Below, piece after piece: positions 8,175-15,802 of a stretch of DNA of 47,143 nucleotides; position 1 is the first letter of the stretch; every line of letters begins with the position of its first letter. The stretch lies in the NCBI GenBank assembly GCA_903874955.1, contig CAIQTY010000007.1:1-47143 (forward strand), written 5' to 3'. The translations under genes were made by a program, and so were the position numbers. The notes beneath the pieces were generated by a model. The model did no database searches. It had not been told where the DNA came from and saw only the letters and a list, made by a program, of their open reading frames with translations. The DNA comes from an uncultured Alphaproteobacteria bacterium. GTDB taxonomy: Bacteria; Pseudomonadota; Alphaproteobacteria; Paracaedibacterales; CAITNM01.

Positions 8175-9032
8175 CTACCATTCATAATTAGGATTAGGCA
8201 TCGATTTATACTTGGGGTCTATCCGGTCATCATCGGAATCGTCTGTTGGATTGTGAAAAATGCCGCGGCGATCCCTAGAGCGTTCCCGATCATCATCAGA
8301 ATCTTCACTTAGATAGCTCAAGATTTTGCTATTGTCTATTAATGAGGGGAAGCTTGTCACCAAATTACTTTGGGCTGCCAATGCATTCCGTTGGTTGCCA
8401 CCTCTTGGATAAGCAATTCGTCGATCATCATCATTTGCATAATCCCGACGACGATCCTGGTTTGAATTTGCTCTTGTATTCGTTCTCAAATTAATGCCTG
8501 TTGAATGTTGGCGATAGCTCTCCTCGTACCATTCGGTAATTGTTGTTAAAGAAAGACCGCTCAAGCTTACTAGCGAGTTCAAATCACGATGCTGAGTTAG
8601 ATCAACTTTTCTTGCACAAAAAATAGAAAAATTTGCAACACAACGAAGAATTTCGAAATGGTTAAAAAGAATATTATTAGAATCTATTCTATGGTTCAGA
8701 TATTTCGATAATTGAACATCTTCTTGGCCAGCATGAGTGTATATAATTGCCGCAGACATCACTGCCTGAAACATCTTTTTTTTCTGTTGAGGGTTTGCTA
8801 TGCGCGTTGTATCTACCTTATTTCTATCGGTCAAAATATTGTTAATATTATCTGTGTACCCACTAAGCTTTTTAATACCCGTAGGTTCATCTTGGCTAAT
8901 AGGTAAGTTATAATAATTGGCGCGATTACAATTATTTTGATAAACGATATCAACCCCATCAGCACAGACGTTACATGCTAAAAGATTCAAGAAAACAAAT
9001 AATATTAAAGCGTTTTTGCAATAAAAATTCAT
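8175..9032 (-). CDS. Secreted protein with acidic/arginine-rich disordered C-terminus
   Basis: 285 residues, no family recognised. The start has AAGGAATAAG upstream. The signal peptide (1-24) contains LLAC, which fits a lipobox, but VCA-DG also fits signal peptidase I, so lipoprotein status is open. The middle (about 50-170) looks helical with several cysteines. From about residue 185 the protein is very rich in Arg, Asp and Asn and contains DSDDDR twice (in SEDSDDDRERS and TDDSDDDRIDP), plainly disordered. A strong promoter lies upstream (9067-9095). A nucleic-acid or metal interaction is conceivable but not shown. Confidence 0.75.
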   Translation of the reverse strand: MNFYCKNALILFVFLNLLACNVCADGVDIVYQNNCNRANYYNLPISQDEPTGIKKLSGYTDNINNILTDRNKVDTTRIANPQQKKKMFQAVMSAAIIYTHAGQEDVQLSKYLNHRIDSNNILFNHFEILRCVANFSIFCARKVDLTQHRDLNSLVSLSGLSLTTITEWYEESYRQHSTGINLRTNTRANSNQDRRRDYANDDDRRIAYPRGGNQRNALAAQSNLVTSFPSLIDNSKILSYLSEDSDDDRERSRDRRGIFHNPTDDSDDDRIDPKYKSMPNPNYEW

Positions 9033-9066
9033 CTTATTCCTTTTTTAAAATATTAATGATACAAAT

Positions 9067-9095
9067 CATATAGTATTCTGATCTTAATATGTCAA
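9067..9095 (-). promoter_or_regulatory. Sigma70-like promoter
   Basis: On the minus strand TTGACA (9090-9095) is followed after 17 bp by TATATG (9067-9072), or after 19 bp by TATGAT. It lies about 35 bp before the start at 9032. Confidence 0.55.
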
Positions 9096-9159
9096 TAACT
9101 TTATTGCATATTTATTCGGCGTTTTGAGATTTATATTGTTTAAAGTTGGATTTTTTGGT

Positions 9160-9264
9160 AACAGATACTGAACCCGCTGACTGATTAGCAAGAAACTAGC
9201 GAAAGTATCCCTACCCTTTAAGTCTTTCTAGGTCTTGAACTTAGGAACCAGTGCGTACCATCGA
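9160..9264 (-). repeat. Degenerate inverted copy of the dispersed repeat
   Basis: The plus strand reads TTCTAGGTCTTGAAC-T-TAGGA, nearly identical to the reverse complement of the CCTAGGTTCAAGACCTAGG hairpin at 34492-34510. Before it, ACTG-AACCCGC..AGC..ACTAG follows the reverse complement of the CCCGC/GCGGG block in the right order, with many changes. The rest of 9033-9370 holds the promoter above and AT-rich DNA. Confidence 0.6.
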
Positions 9265-9370
9265 TTTATATTTATAGGGATATTAATCAAAAATTAATTT
9301 ATTTGTGTTTAATTTTATTGTTATTACAAAATAAAATATCGCGTTTTGGCAAAAGGCAGGGGTGAAAATT

Positions 9371-10093
9371 ATGAAGACTTTTTCAAAACTCAGCCCCCTA
9401 ACCTCCCTATGGGTTTTTTTAATGAGAAGCTTTTTAAAAATTGCCCCGGTGCTGATGTTTGCCAATTGCTTTGGTTTTGCCTATAGTGCATCGCCGTACT
9501 TAAAAGATGAAAATCAACTTGAATGTAATACCGTATCACCCGCCTTATCATCTCCATGTTTGGGCCCAAGTTCCATTATAAAATATCCGCTCCTCGTTGC
9601 CGCAGGATATGAAAAAGAGTTACATGCCACATACCATTCATTGGCTACTCAACACCGCCCAGCATTTATTGATGCAACTAATCGCATCACAGCAAGCCTG
9701 AATCCTAATATTTATGCAAGCTTTAGGATGAAACTCATTAAAGCAATATCTCTGCTCGATGCAGCTAATTTTCCAAAAGTTAATGCTGATTTATTCACCT
9801 TCCAATTGCCCTATGTATTAGGAATCCTTATCACTGAAGATATCCCTGCTCTCATGACCCAATTATTGAGCATTAAAAATGTTGGTGCACGCACCCACTG
9901 GATTCAAAGCACATTTTGGCGTGAACATTTAGAGCGAGAAGAACAAGTATACCGATTTCTAAGCAGGTCTAATAATGATGATATTAACCCTATTAATCGT
10001 TCCCCAATCGCACCGCATTCCTATACGCAACCGCAGCTTCTGGCAAAGCGTCCTGTGGGTGGGCAATCTCTGGCCTATTACCCTCAATTTTAG
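9371..10093 (+). CDS. Secreted protein, unknown function
   Basis: 240 residues from the ATG at 9371, which has AGGGG at normal spacing; a GTG at 9362 and an ATG at 9422 (giving a shorter, more typical signal peptide beginning MRSFLKIAP) are alternatives. Likely cleavage is near FAYSA-SPY. The mature part contains CNTVSPALSSPC, which could form a disulfide, then a mostly helical region and a Pro/Gln-rich tail. No family recognised. It converges with the gene at 10123, with 29 bp between. Confidence 0.7.
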   Translation: MKTFSKLSPLTSLWVFLMRSFLKIAPVLMFANCFGFAYSASPYLKDENQLECNTVSPALSSPCLGPSSIIKYPLLVAAGYEKELHATYHSLATQHRPAFIDATNRITASLNPNIYASFRMKLIKAISLLDAANFPKVNADLFTFQLPYVLGILITEDIPALMTQLLSIKNVGARTHWIQSTFWREHLEREEQVYRFLSRSNNDDINPINRSPIAPHSYTQPQLLAKRPVGGQSLAYYPQF

Positions 10094-10122
10094 TTGGTTT
10101 CAGGAATAGAGGAATTAGCATC

Positions 10123-10635
10123 CTATTTGGACCCACCAATAGGTATGAAAGATTGAGCATCAATAACAAATTCATTGGCATATAAGGGGCTAATCACTTT
10201 TTCAGGATTAAGACTACGTCCATCGCTAGGAAGTTCAAATCTTTTTTTAGTAATTTCTGTTTCTCTTGCTTTTCTGGATTCCGTTTGTTTCTCATACCTT
10301 CCTGAACCCATTACCTCCCAATTAAAGAGAGTCAGAGGGGAAATTTTAGAACGGGAAAACTTAGAAAAAGGAGACCTTGGTGATCGCGGCAAAGGCAGAC
10401 CAGGTATATTGCTAACTTTGAGTGGATTAGTCTTTTGGCCGTGGCTAAAAGACGGTGTCGTAGCGATTTGATTTTCTTTTTCTTGTTGGCAATGCAGCCC
10501 AGACTGCCCAGCAACAGTCATACTGCTGAAAGCTTTACACAAAGGGGTATCAGAAGGAAAATCAGGATCACCATCCATTGGCGTTGAAGCAAAAAGCGAT
10601 ACGGAAAACCCCAAAAAAATTATTATAGTTAGCAT
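10123..10635 (-). CDS. Short secreted Ser/Pro/Arg-rich protein, unknown function
   Basis: 170 residues from the ATG at 10635, chosen because it has AGGG eight bases upstream and starts a compact signal peptide (MLTIIIFLGFSVSLFAS). The frame is open to 10722 and would allow a longer N-terminus. The mature part is low in hydrophobic residues and rich in Ser, Pro and Arg (for example LPRSPRSPFSKFSRSK), so probably largely disordered. Two cysteines lie near the N-terminus. No family recognised. Convergent with the gene at 9371. Confidence 0.6.
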   Translation of the reverse strand: MLTIIIFLGFSVSLFASTPMDGDPDFPSDTPLCKAFSSMTVAGQSGLHCQQEKENQIATTPSFSHGQKTNPLKVSNIPGLPLPRSPRSPFSKFSRSKISPLTLFNWEVMGSGRYEKQTESRKARETEITKKRFELPSDGRSLNPEKVISPLYANEFVIDAQSFIPIGGSK

Positions 10636-10875
10636 AAAAAAAACCCTATTTGTAAGTAAAAATTTATAAAAATTTATCATAATTTTTTGTAAAATCAATG
10701 TAAGTAAAGCAACAAAACTCATAAAAAATTGAAAAAATAAAATATTGTCGCCCTAACAGCTTTTTAAAAACCTATCATGAAAGGTATTAACAAAAGGTTA
10801 CCTACAAAAATTTTTTAGGGGCTTTTTGCAATGATCGTTATACTTACTTAAGTAAACTCCAATATCTATGGGTGA

Positions 10876-12180
10876 ATGCTGCAACCTGCTGATGTGCAAA
10901 AAAAGCCGAAAACATTCTTTAAGTTTTTCAAAAATCGGCTCATCAAAAACATTGAACATAACGCGAAAAAAGCGGAAAGTGCCCTTTGGGAAAATCAGGC
11001 ACGGCCAGAGCAGTTGGAACCCACCGACAAACCATGGAATACCTGGCTCATTTTAGCCGGCAGAGGATTTGGAAAAACCCGTACCGGTTCCGAAACCGTG
11101 TGGAGTTGGATCAAAACCAAGCGCTTTAATCGCATCGCCCTGGTCGGACAAACCCTCATTGAAGCACGCCATGTCATGATCGAAGGCGAAAGCGGTTTGC
11201 TGAATGTGATAGATAAAACTGCCTTAAAAAGGTATAGCAAAAACGATGGCCTGTTAGAGTTTAAAAACGGGGTAAAGGTGCAACTGTTCGCCGGTGACCG
11301 GTATGAGCGTTTGCGCGGCCCCCAGTTCGATGCCGCCTGGGTTGATGAGCTTGCAAAGTTTAAATATCCAGAACTTTTTTGGCAGCAGCTCATGCTGTGT
11401 TTACGCCTGGGCAAAGATCCTAAATGCATCATCACCACCACGCCAAGAAAAAACCCCCTGCTCAACACATTGCTAAAGGATGAAACCTGCCATGTTACAA
11501 GGGGATCAACCTTTGATAACGCAGCAAATTTAGCGCCAAATTTTATAGAAAATCTTCACAGGCAATTTCACGGAACCCGCCTAGAGGCTCAAGAAATTTA
11601 TGCACAAATGCTCGATGAAACCGAAGGCGCCCTGTGGAACCGGGATTTAATCGTCTATGAATCCCCACCTACCGAAGAATGGCAACGGGTTGTGATCAGC
11701 GTTGATCCGGCCGATACCAACAAAGAAACCAGTGATGAAACCGGTATTGTCGTCATAGGCCTGCACGCCAATAAACAAGCCTATGTGCTTGAGGATGCCA
11801 CGATGAAATCAAAACCCAATCAGTGGGTTAAGAAAGTGGTCGATTTATACCACCTTTATAAGGCGGATCGCGTCGTAGCAGAGGTCAACAAAGGAGGTGA
11901 CATGGTGCGCGACCTGTTATTAGCCCAGGATGATCACATTAGTTTCAAGGGGGTACGCGCCACCCGCGGCAAGGCAATTCGCGCTGAACCAATTGTCAAT
12001 CTTTACGAACAAGGCAAAGTTAAACACAAGACCCCCATGGGATTCCTTGAAAAGCAATTGTGCGGCTTTGTGCCAGAAGCTTCCAGAGCATCGCCCGATC
12101 GACTCGATACCCTGGTTTGGGGATTGACCGATTTGTTCCTAAGCGGTGAAGGCGCATACCAATATAAAGTTTGGGTGTAG
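10876..12180 (+). CDS. Terminase large subunit, gene-transfer-agent/phage type
   Basis: 434 residues, full length for the family. The ATPase has Walker A GRGFGKTRTG (62-71) and Walker B AAWVDELAKF (WVDE 155-158). The nuclease half has acidic residues in the expected places: D277 in ISVDPAD, E in VVAEVNKGGD, and D408/D411 in DRLDTLVWG. It matches the DNA-packaging ATPase/nuclease of alphaproteobacterial gene transfer agents and related phages. No portal, capsid, protease or tail genes accompany it; both sides are secreted-protein genes. No strong ribosome binding site is seen, so the start is uncertain. TTAA-N7-TTAC lies 74 bp upstream (10788-10802). All key residues survive, so it may be functional or recently orphaned. 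Confidence 0.92.
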   Translation: MLQPADVQKKPKTFFKFFKNRLIKNIEHNAKKAESALWENQARPEQLEPTDKPWNTWLILAGRGFGKTRTGSETVWSWIKTKRFNRIALVGQTLIEARHVMIEGESGLLNVIDKTALKRYSKNDGLLEFKNGVKVQLFAGDRYERLRGPQFDAAWVDELAKFKYPELFWQQLMLCLRLGKDPKCIITTTPRKNPLLNTLLKDETCHVTRGSTFDNAANLAPNFIENLHRQFHGTRLEAQEIYAQMLDETEGALWNRDLIVYESPPTEEWQRVVISVDPADTNKETSDETGIVVIGLHANKQAYVLEDATMKSKPNQWVKKVVDLYHLYKADRVVAEVNKGGDMVRDLLLAQDDHISFKGVRATRGKAIRAEPIVNLYEQGKVKHKTPMGFLEKQLCGFVPEASRASPDRLDTLVWGLTDLFLSGEGAYQYKVWV

Positions 12181-12185
12181 ATTTT

Positions 12186-12605
12186 TCATTTTGTGTTTAA
12201 TCTAGGGGATGGAAGACTAGAAAAGACTTCTTCACCAACTAATTTTTCTAGTGTACTTTGTGGGATTTTTAGAAAAGCCTCGAATTTTTGATCAGCATAT
12301 CTGATATCCTCAAAAGTACGATGCGTTGCAGATTGTCCATCACCGGTGAATTCTCCACTCACATTTTTCAAGTCTTTCTGTACCGCTTGAATTGTTGTTG
12401 TTATACTATTTCCAAATTCAATAGTAATATTCTCTTTTGATGATATATTCATTCCTCTTTTCAAGACTGGCTTAGGAAGGAAAGAAAATTCCTGATCACT
12501 TGGAATAGTTGATGATTCATTTGTATCTGAAGATGCATTCATTTGGGAAACAGCACCTATAACCAGAAGTGAAAAAATGGCAAAATTTTTGATTGTCTTG
12601 TGCAT
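12186..12605 (-). CDS. Small secreted protein, unknown function
   Basis: 139 residues; GGAG lies 7 bp before the ATG. The signal peptide (MHKTIKNFAIFSLLVIGAVS.., cut at NA-SS) is a close relative of those of the four paralogs upstream (compare MNRTIKNFTIASLLFLGTIA), but the second hydrophobic segment is absent. The mature part is Ser/Thr-rich then helical. It starts 50 bp after the gene at 12656 with no terminator between, so the two may be co-transcribed. Its stop is 5 bp from the convergent terminase stop. Confidence 0.75.
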   Translation of the reverse strand: MHKTIKNFAIFSLLVIGAVSQMNASSDTNESSTIPSDQEFSFLPKPVLKRGMNISSKENITIEFGNSITTTIQAVQKDLKNVSGEFTGDGQSATHRTFEDIRYADQKFEAFLKIPQSTLEKLVGEEVFSSLPSPRLNTK

Positions 12606-12655
12606 GAAAATTCTCCTATTCGGTTAAATTAAAAATGTAAAAGAATCAAAAGTTT

Positions 12656-13258
12656 TTATTTTTGATGATGGTGCATAAATTTCCAACCAACAAAATCTAG
12701 AAATAGCTCTAAGAATGATTTTACCCTAGCTGGAAGGCCCGAAGTTGCCACGTTAAATGCAGCATCAACGATTGCAAGTTCAACTGAAGATATATTTGCT
12801 CTTGGAGTTTCTATCGCTGCTTCAGTTGCTTTCGCGATTGTTACCAAATCATTTCCAATTAAGGGGAAGGTCGCAATCTCTGCGTTAAGCACTGGCGATA
12901 CAATCTTAAGCGCCTCAACCCCGATAAGTTCCAGATCTTTTTGAAGAACGGATTCCTTAACAAGGGTTTCATTATGGGTTTGATTTTTAGGAAAGGAAAA
13001 ATCATGTTGAGGCCCCTTGAGGAAATTTAAGAACGGATTGCTGAGTGACGTAGCCCTTGTCATCGTGGCTGCAAGCACTAGAGAACCTATCACAAGATTT
13101 CTTGTTGAAAACACTTGGTGTCGGCATGATGCTTGCCTGTTAAGACTTGATGAATCGTCATCAAATCCACCAAGGCTGCTAGAAGAAGCATTAGCCTGGG
13201 TAATAGCTCCTAAGAACACAAGAGATAAAATCACAAAATTTTTTGCTAAATTAACCAT
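12656..13258 (-). CDS. Secreted paralog with two-part N-terminal leader
   Basis: 200 residues; AGGAG precedes the ATG. Signal peptide 1-24 (TQANA-SSSS), then an Asp/Ser-rich linker, then a second hydrophobic segment about 49-70 starting STRNLVIGSLVLAATMTRAT. The C-terminus (about 150-190: ISSVELAIVDAAFNVATS..) is homologous to that of the neighbour at 13450 (ISAVEDVATDATFELLNS..), so the two arose by duplication. The middle is helical and unrecognised. TTAA-N7-TTAT lies 65 bp upstream. Probably exported; function unknown. Confidence 0.75.
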   Translation of the reverse strand: MVNLAKNFVILSLVFLGAITQANASSSSLGGFDDDSSSLNRQASCRHQVFSTRNLVIGSLVLAATMTRATSLSNPFLNFLKGPQHDFSFPKNQTHNETLVKESVLQKDLELIGVEALKIVSPVLNAEIATFPLIGNDLVTIAKATEAAIETPRANISSVELAIVDAAFNVATSGLPARVKSFLELFLDFVGWKFMHHHQK

Positions 13259-13413
13259 AAAGCACTCCTTTTTTATAAAAATTAAAATAACCCCCCATAT
13301 AAGAATAATAATATTAAAAAAGTTAACAAATAGTTATTTTATTTCTTTTTTTAATATATTTTAGATTTATTATAATAATAAAAAATAAAAACAAACACTT
13401 ATTCGCACCATAT

Positions 13414-13438
13414 AAAAAAACGCACAGATTTCCCTATG
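13414..13438 (-). terminator. Rho-independent terminator, shared hairpin family
   Basis: On the minus strand CGCATAGG-GAAA-TCTGTGCG pairs fully when G-U pairs are allowed, followed by seven T. It lies just after the stop of the gene at 13450. It is a variant of the hairpins at 14364-14389 and 15730-15757. Confidence 0.8.
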
Positions 13439-13449
13439 CGCATAGAAAT

Positions 13450-14244
13450 TTACACGACTTTGTCGGAATCAGTCTCTAGCGATCGCTCTATTGTGATAGA
13501 TTCTGTACTATTTGAATTTTTTTTTGGAACTGATTTTTCTTCAATAAAATCAATTATCAACCTAATACTCTCATCAGGTATTATCTTACTATTGAGCAAT
13601 TCAAAAGTTGCATCTGTTGCAACATCCTCAACGGCTGAAATATCTGATACATAATCAACTATTGTGGTTTGCACCGCTTTAAAGAATGATCCTATAACTG
13701 TTTGGACTAGAGGTATTCTAGGAAGCTGTTTGCTAATGCTCGGCCATAGGTCTTGCAAAACATTAATAGCGAAGGTTTTAACAAGCTCTCTCACTTGGGG
13801 ATCTTTGAGTAAAACTGAAGAAAAATTCCGGGCAAGTTCCAGATTATGCTCGGTTGTATTGATATACGGATAGAGTTTAGCTGAGTCTTTCACAGGCAAA
13901 ATATTAAACCCTATAGCTTTTTGATGTTCAAAAAAATTAGCATCATTTCGACTATTTTGTGGTGCGCATAATAATAAAGCGTGACCACGTTTTGAAAAGG
14001 GAGATCTTGAAGAGTGTGGATTAAAACCATTGGCCCTACCCATGGACGCGAAGACCACAAAGGAGCCGATGACAAGATTGCGTGCAGAAAATGGATGACG
14101 AGTGTTTGAGGCAGATTTGCCGACACTTGGTGGATTGTCGTTTATATCAAAGCCGTAGTCGATTTTAGATGAGCCATAAACCTGGGTAACTACCCCGAAA
14201 AATAATACTAAAGCCATTGTGAATTTTTTGATTATATTATTCAT
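13450..14244 (-). CDS. Secreted paralog with two-part N-terminal leader
   Basis: 264 residues. Signal peptide 1-24 (QVYG-SS), Asp/Asn-rich linker, then a second hydrophobic segment about 51-74 (FSARNLVIGSFVVFASMGRANGF), matching the segment at 12656 almost residue for residue. The rest is predicted helical; its last 50 residues are homologous to those of the 12656 protein. No enzymatic motif seen. It has its own downstream terminator. TTAACC..TTAA upstream has 5 bp spacing, not 7, so I do not call a CtrA site. Confidence 0.75.
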   Translation of the reverse strand: MNNIIKKFTMALVLFFGVVTQVYGSSKIDYGFDINDNPPSVGKSASNTRHPFSARNLVIGSFVVFASMGRANGFNPHSSRSPFSKRGHALLLCAPQNSRNDANFFEHQKAIGFNILPVKDSAKLYPYINTTEHNLELARNFSSVLLKDPQVRELVKTFAINVLQDLWPSISKQLPRIPLVQTVIGSFFKAVQTTIVDYVSDISAVEDVATDATFELLNSKIIPDESIRLIIDFIEEKSVPKKNSNSTESITIERSLETDSDKVV

Positions 14245-14363
14245 GAATTTCTCTCAGGGGGCTTAGACAAAAAAAACAAGCTATCAGTACTTAAAATCAT
14301 CGTTACCTTGTATTGCTGACATAAAATTGTAGGTCTTGTATAAAATCTGATTTTAACCTTATT

Positions 14364-14389
14364 AAAACACGCACAGGTTTCCCCGTGCG
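14364..14389 (-). terminator. Rho-independent terminator, shared hairpin family
   Basis: On the minus strand CGCACGGG-GAAA-CCTGTGCG pairs over 8 bp with one G-U pair, followed by TGTTTTAAT. It lies 20 bp after the stop of the gene at 14410. The T-run is weaker than in its two relatives. Confidence 0.7.
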
Positions 14390-14409
14390 CATTGACCTAA
14401 ATTTACTAG

Positions 14410-15567
14410 CTATTTTTGATTGTTACCGCTAAATTGATTATTTCTTTTGCTATTAGTTACGTTAGCTGAAGTTACTGCAGCAGCAAATGGTACAACCACT
14501 GGTGACAAAATAGCCTCTTTATGATGTTCACATAGTTCAAGTTTTGCATAGGTTTCAAAATCGACTAGCTTAGCATTCGCAGCCGCTAAAGCAGCATCAA
14601 AATCTTTTATAGCTTTTATAAGAACATCGTTAGCAGCAGCTCCTAGATAACTTTCAAACTTTCCAATTTTAGCAGATTCTGCTTTTTCTAGAGCAAGAAC
14701 ATTATTGTAAGCAGTTATCACATCGCCCTTTAATATCGCTAGCTCTTTGCTTGCACCATCGCGAAGAGTTTGAAGCTCAGATGATGCTAAATTTTTAATA
14801 TCGCCATATGATTTACTTACTTGAGTTTCAAATGCAGTTAAGTCTTTGCTTAAAGTTGTACGTATAGTTTGAATTGATGCTGGCAGACTATCTTCTAGAC
14901 TTTTAAATTCAGCTTTAATTGATGAAACATAGCTATCTAATTTACCATGAACAGTGCCCCACAAGTTTTCTGATTCAGCAACAACTTCACCCCAACCTGT
15001 TGTTAGTGCAGTGCCTATTACTTTTGATTCATTCACGGCTGCACCTTCAACAGCCCAGAAGTCTTTTTCAGCAGTTTGTTCGATGCCCCAAAATGCTTTT
15101 TTAACTAGAGGAATATCTTTTGTTATTTCAGTCTCTACTTTAGAAGCAGTAGATTTCGCCCATTGTTCAGTTGCATTAATTGCTGATACTGTTTGATTAG
15201 CGACAATTCCAGCATCTTTTTTAAATTCTTTACCAATAAATTGCACATCTTGGAAAAGTGCTTTTTCTACTGGTGCGAGTTGTTTATTAATATTATCACA
15301 TAGGTTGCTGAACCATTGGTTAGGACAAGTAGGTAGTTTTGGAGCAGGAGAAGAAAATCCAGTAGCTCTGTTAATGGTTGCTGCCGCTACCAAACCTGTG
15401 AAGAGGATATTTCTAACTGATAATGGGTTAGCAGTTCTTCTTGAAGATGATTGAACAGAAGTATCATCGTTCACGAACGGACGATTGTCAGATGCAGCAT
15501 TCGCCTGTGCGATTGTGCCCAAAAATAGTAATGATGCAATTGTAAAATTCTTTATAGTTCTATTCAT
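14410..15567 (-). CDS. Secreted helical paralog with two-part N-terminal leader
   Basis: 385 residues; AGGAGAATATT precedes the ATG. Signal peptide 1-24 (QANA-ASDN), linker, second hydrophobic segment about 48-71 (SVRNILFTGLVAAATINRATGF). Residues 1-71 are almost identical to the gene at 15803, as is about 100 bp upstream, and identity stops abruptly after that. The body is a long Ala/Glu/Lys-rich helical region with a conserved Trp spacing (EQWAKS, AFWGIE, DFWAVE, TGWGEV, NLWGTV), reminiscent of amphipathic lipid-binding or coiled-coil repeats. TTAA-N7-TTAA lies 83 bp upstream (15650-15664). Exported; role unknown. Confidence 0.8.
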   Translation of the reverse strand: MNRTIKNFTIASLLFLGTIAQANAASDNRPFVNDDTSVQSSSRRTANPLSVRNILFTGLVAAATINRATGFSSPAPKLPTCPNQWFSNLCDNINKQLAPVEKALFQDVQFIGKEFKKDAGIVANQTVSAINATEQWAKSTASKVETEITKDIPLVKKAFWGIEQTAEKDFWAVEGAAVNESKVIGTALTTGWGEVVAESENLWGTVHGKLDSYVSSIKAEFKSLEDSLPASIQTIRTTLSKDLTAFETQVSKSYGDIKNLASSELQTLRDGASKELAILKGDVITAYNNVLALEKAESAKIGKFESYLGAAANDVLIKAIKDFDAALAAANAKLVDFETYAKLELCEHHKEAILSPVVVPFAAAVTSANVTNSKRNNQFSGNNQK

Positions 15568-15729
15568 AATATTCTCCTATATAATTCAAATAAAATAATC
15601 ATATGTAGAAATAAATGTTTTCCACGTTGTTATAATATTAATTTAAAGGTTAATAATTAGTTAATTTTTAGGGAGTTAATAAACTGACTTTGAATGGAAA
15701 TTTTTGGTCATATTATTACTTTTGGGTAT

Positions 15730-15757
15730 AAAAAACACGCACAGGTTTCCCTGTGCG
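15730..15757 (-). terminator. Rho-independent terminator, shared hairpin family
   Basis: On the minus strand CGCACAGG-GAAA-CCTGTGCG is a perfect 8 bp hairpin with a GAAA loop, followed by TGTTTTTT. It lies 45 bp after the stop of the gene at 15803 and is the best-preserved member of the family. Confidence 0.88.
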
Positions 15758-15802
15758 CCTTGTATAAGTCTAGTACGCCTTTTATTTACTAAATTTTACA
15801 CA

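Noticed and set aside
10995..11468. 157-codon open frame on the minus strand
   Set aside because: Antisense to the terminase ATPase domain, whose frame has clear Walker motifs; no ribosome binding site or family resemblance.
10788..12180. Prophage or complete GTA cluster
   Set aside because: Only the terminase is present; flanking genes are secreted bacterial proteins with no phage motifs.
13017..13364. 115-codon plus-strand frame
   Set aside because: Antisense to the leader of the gene at 12656 and runs into its AT-rich promoter; no start signal.
14345..14368. TTAACC..TTAA upstream of the gene at 13450 as a CtrA site
   Set aside because: Half-site spacing is 5 bp, not 7, and it overlaps the neighbouring terminator.
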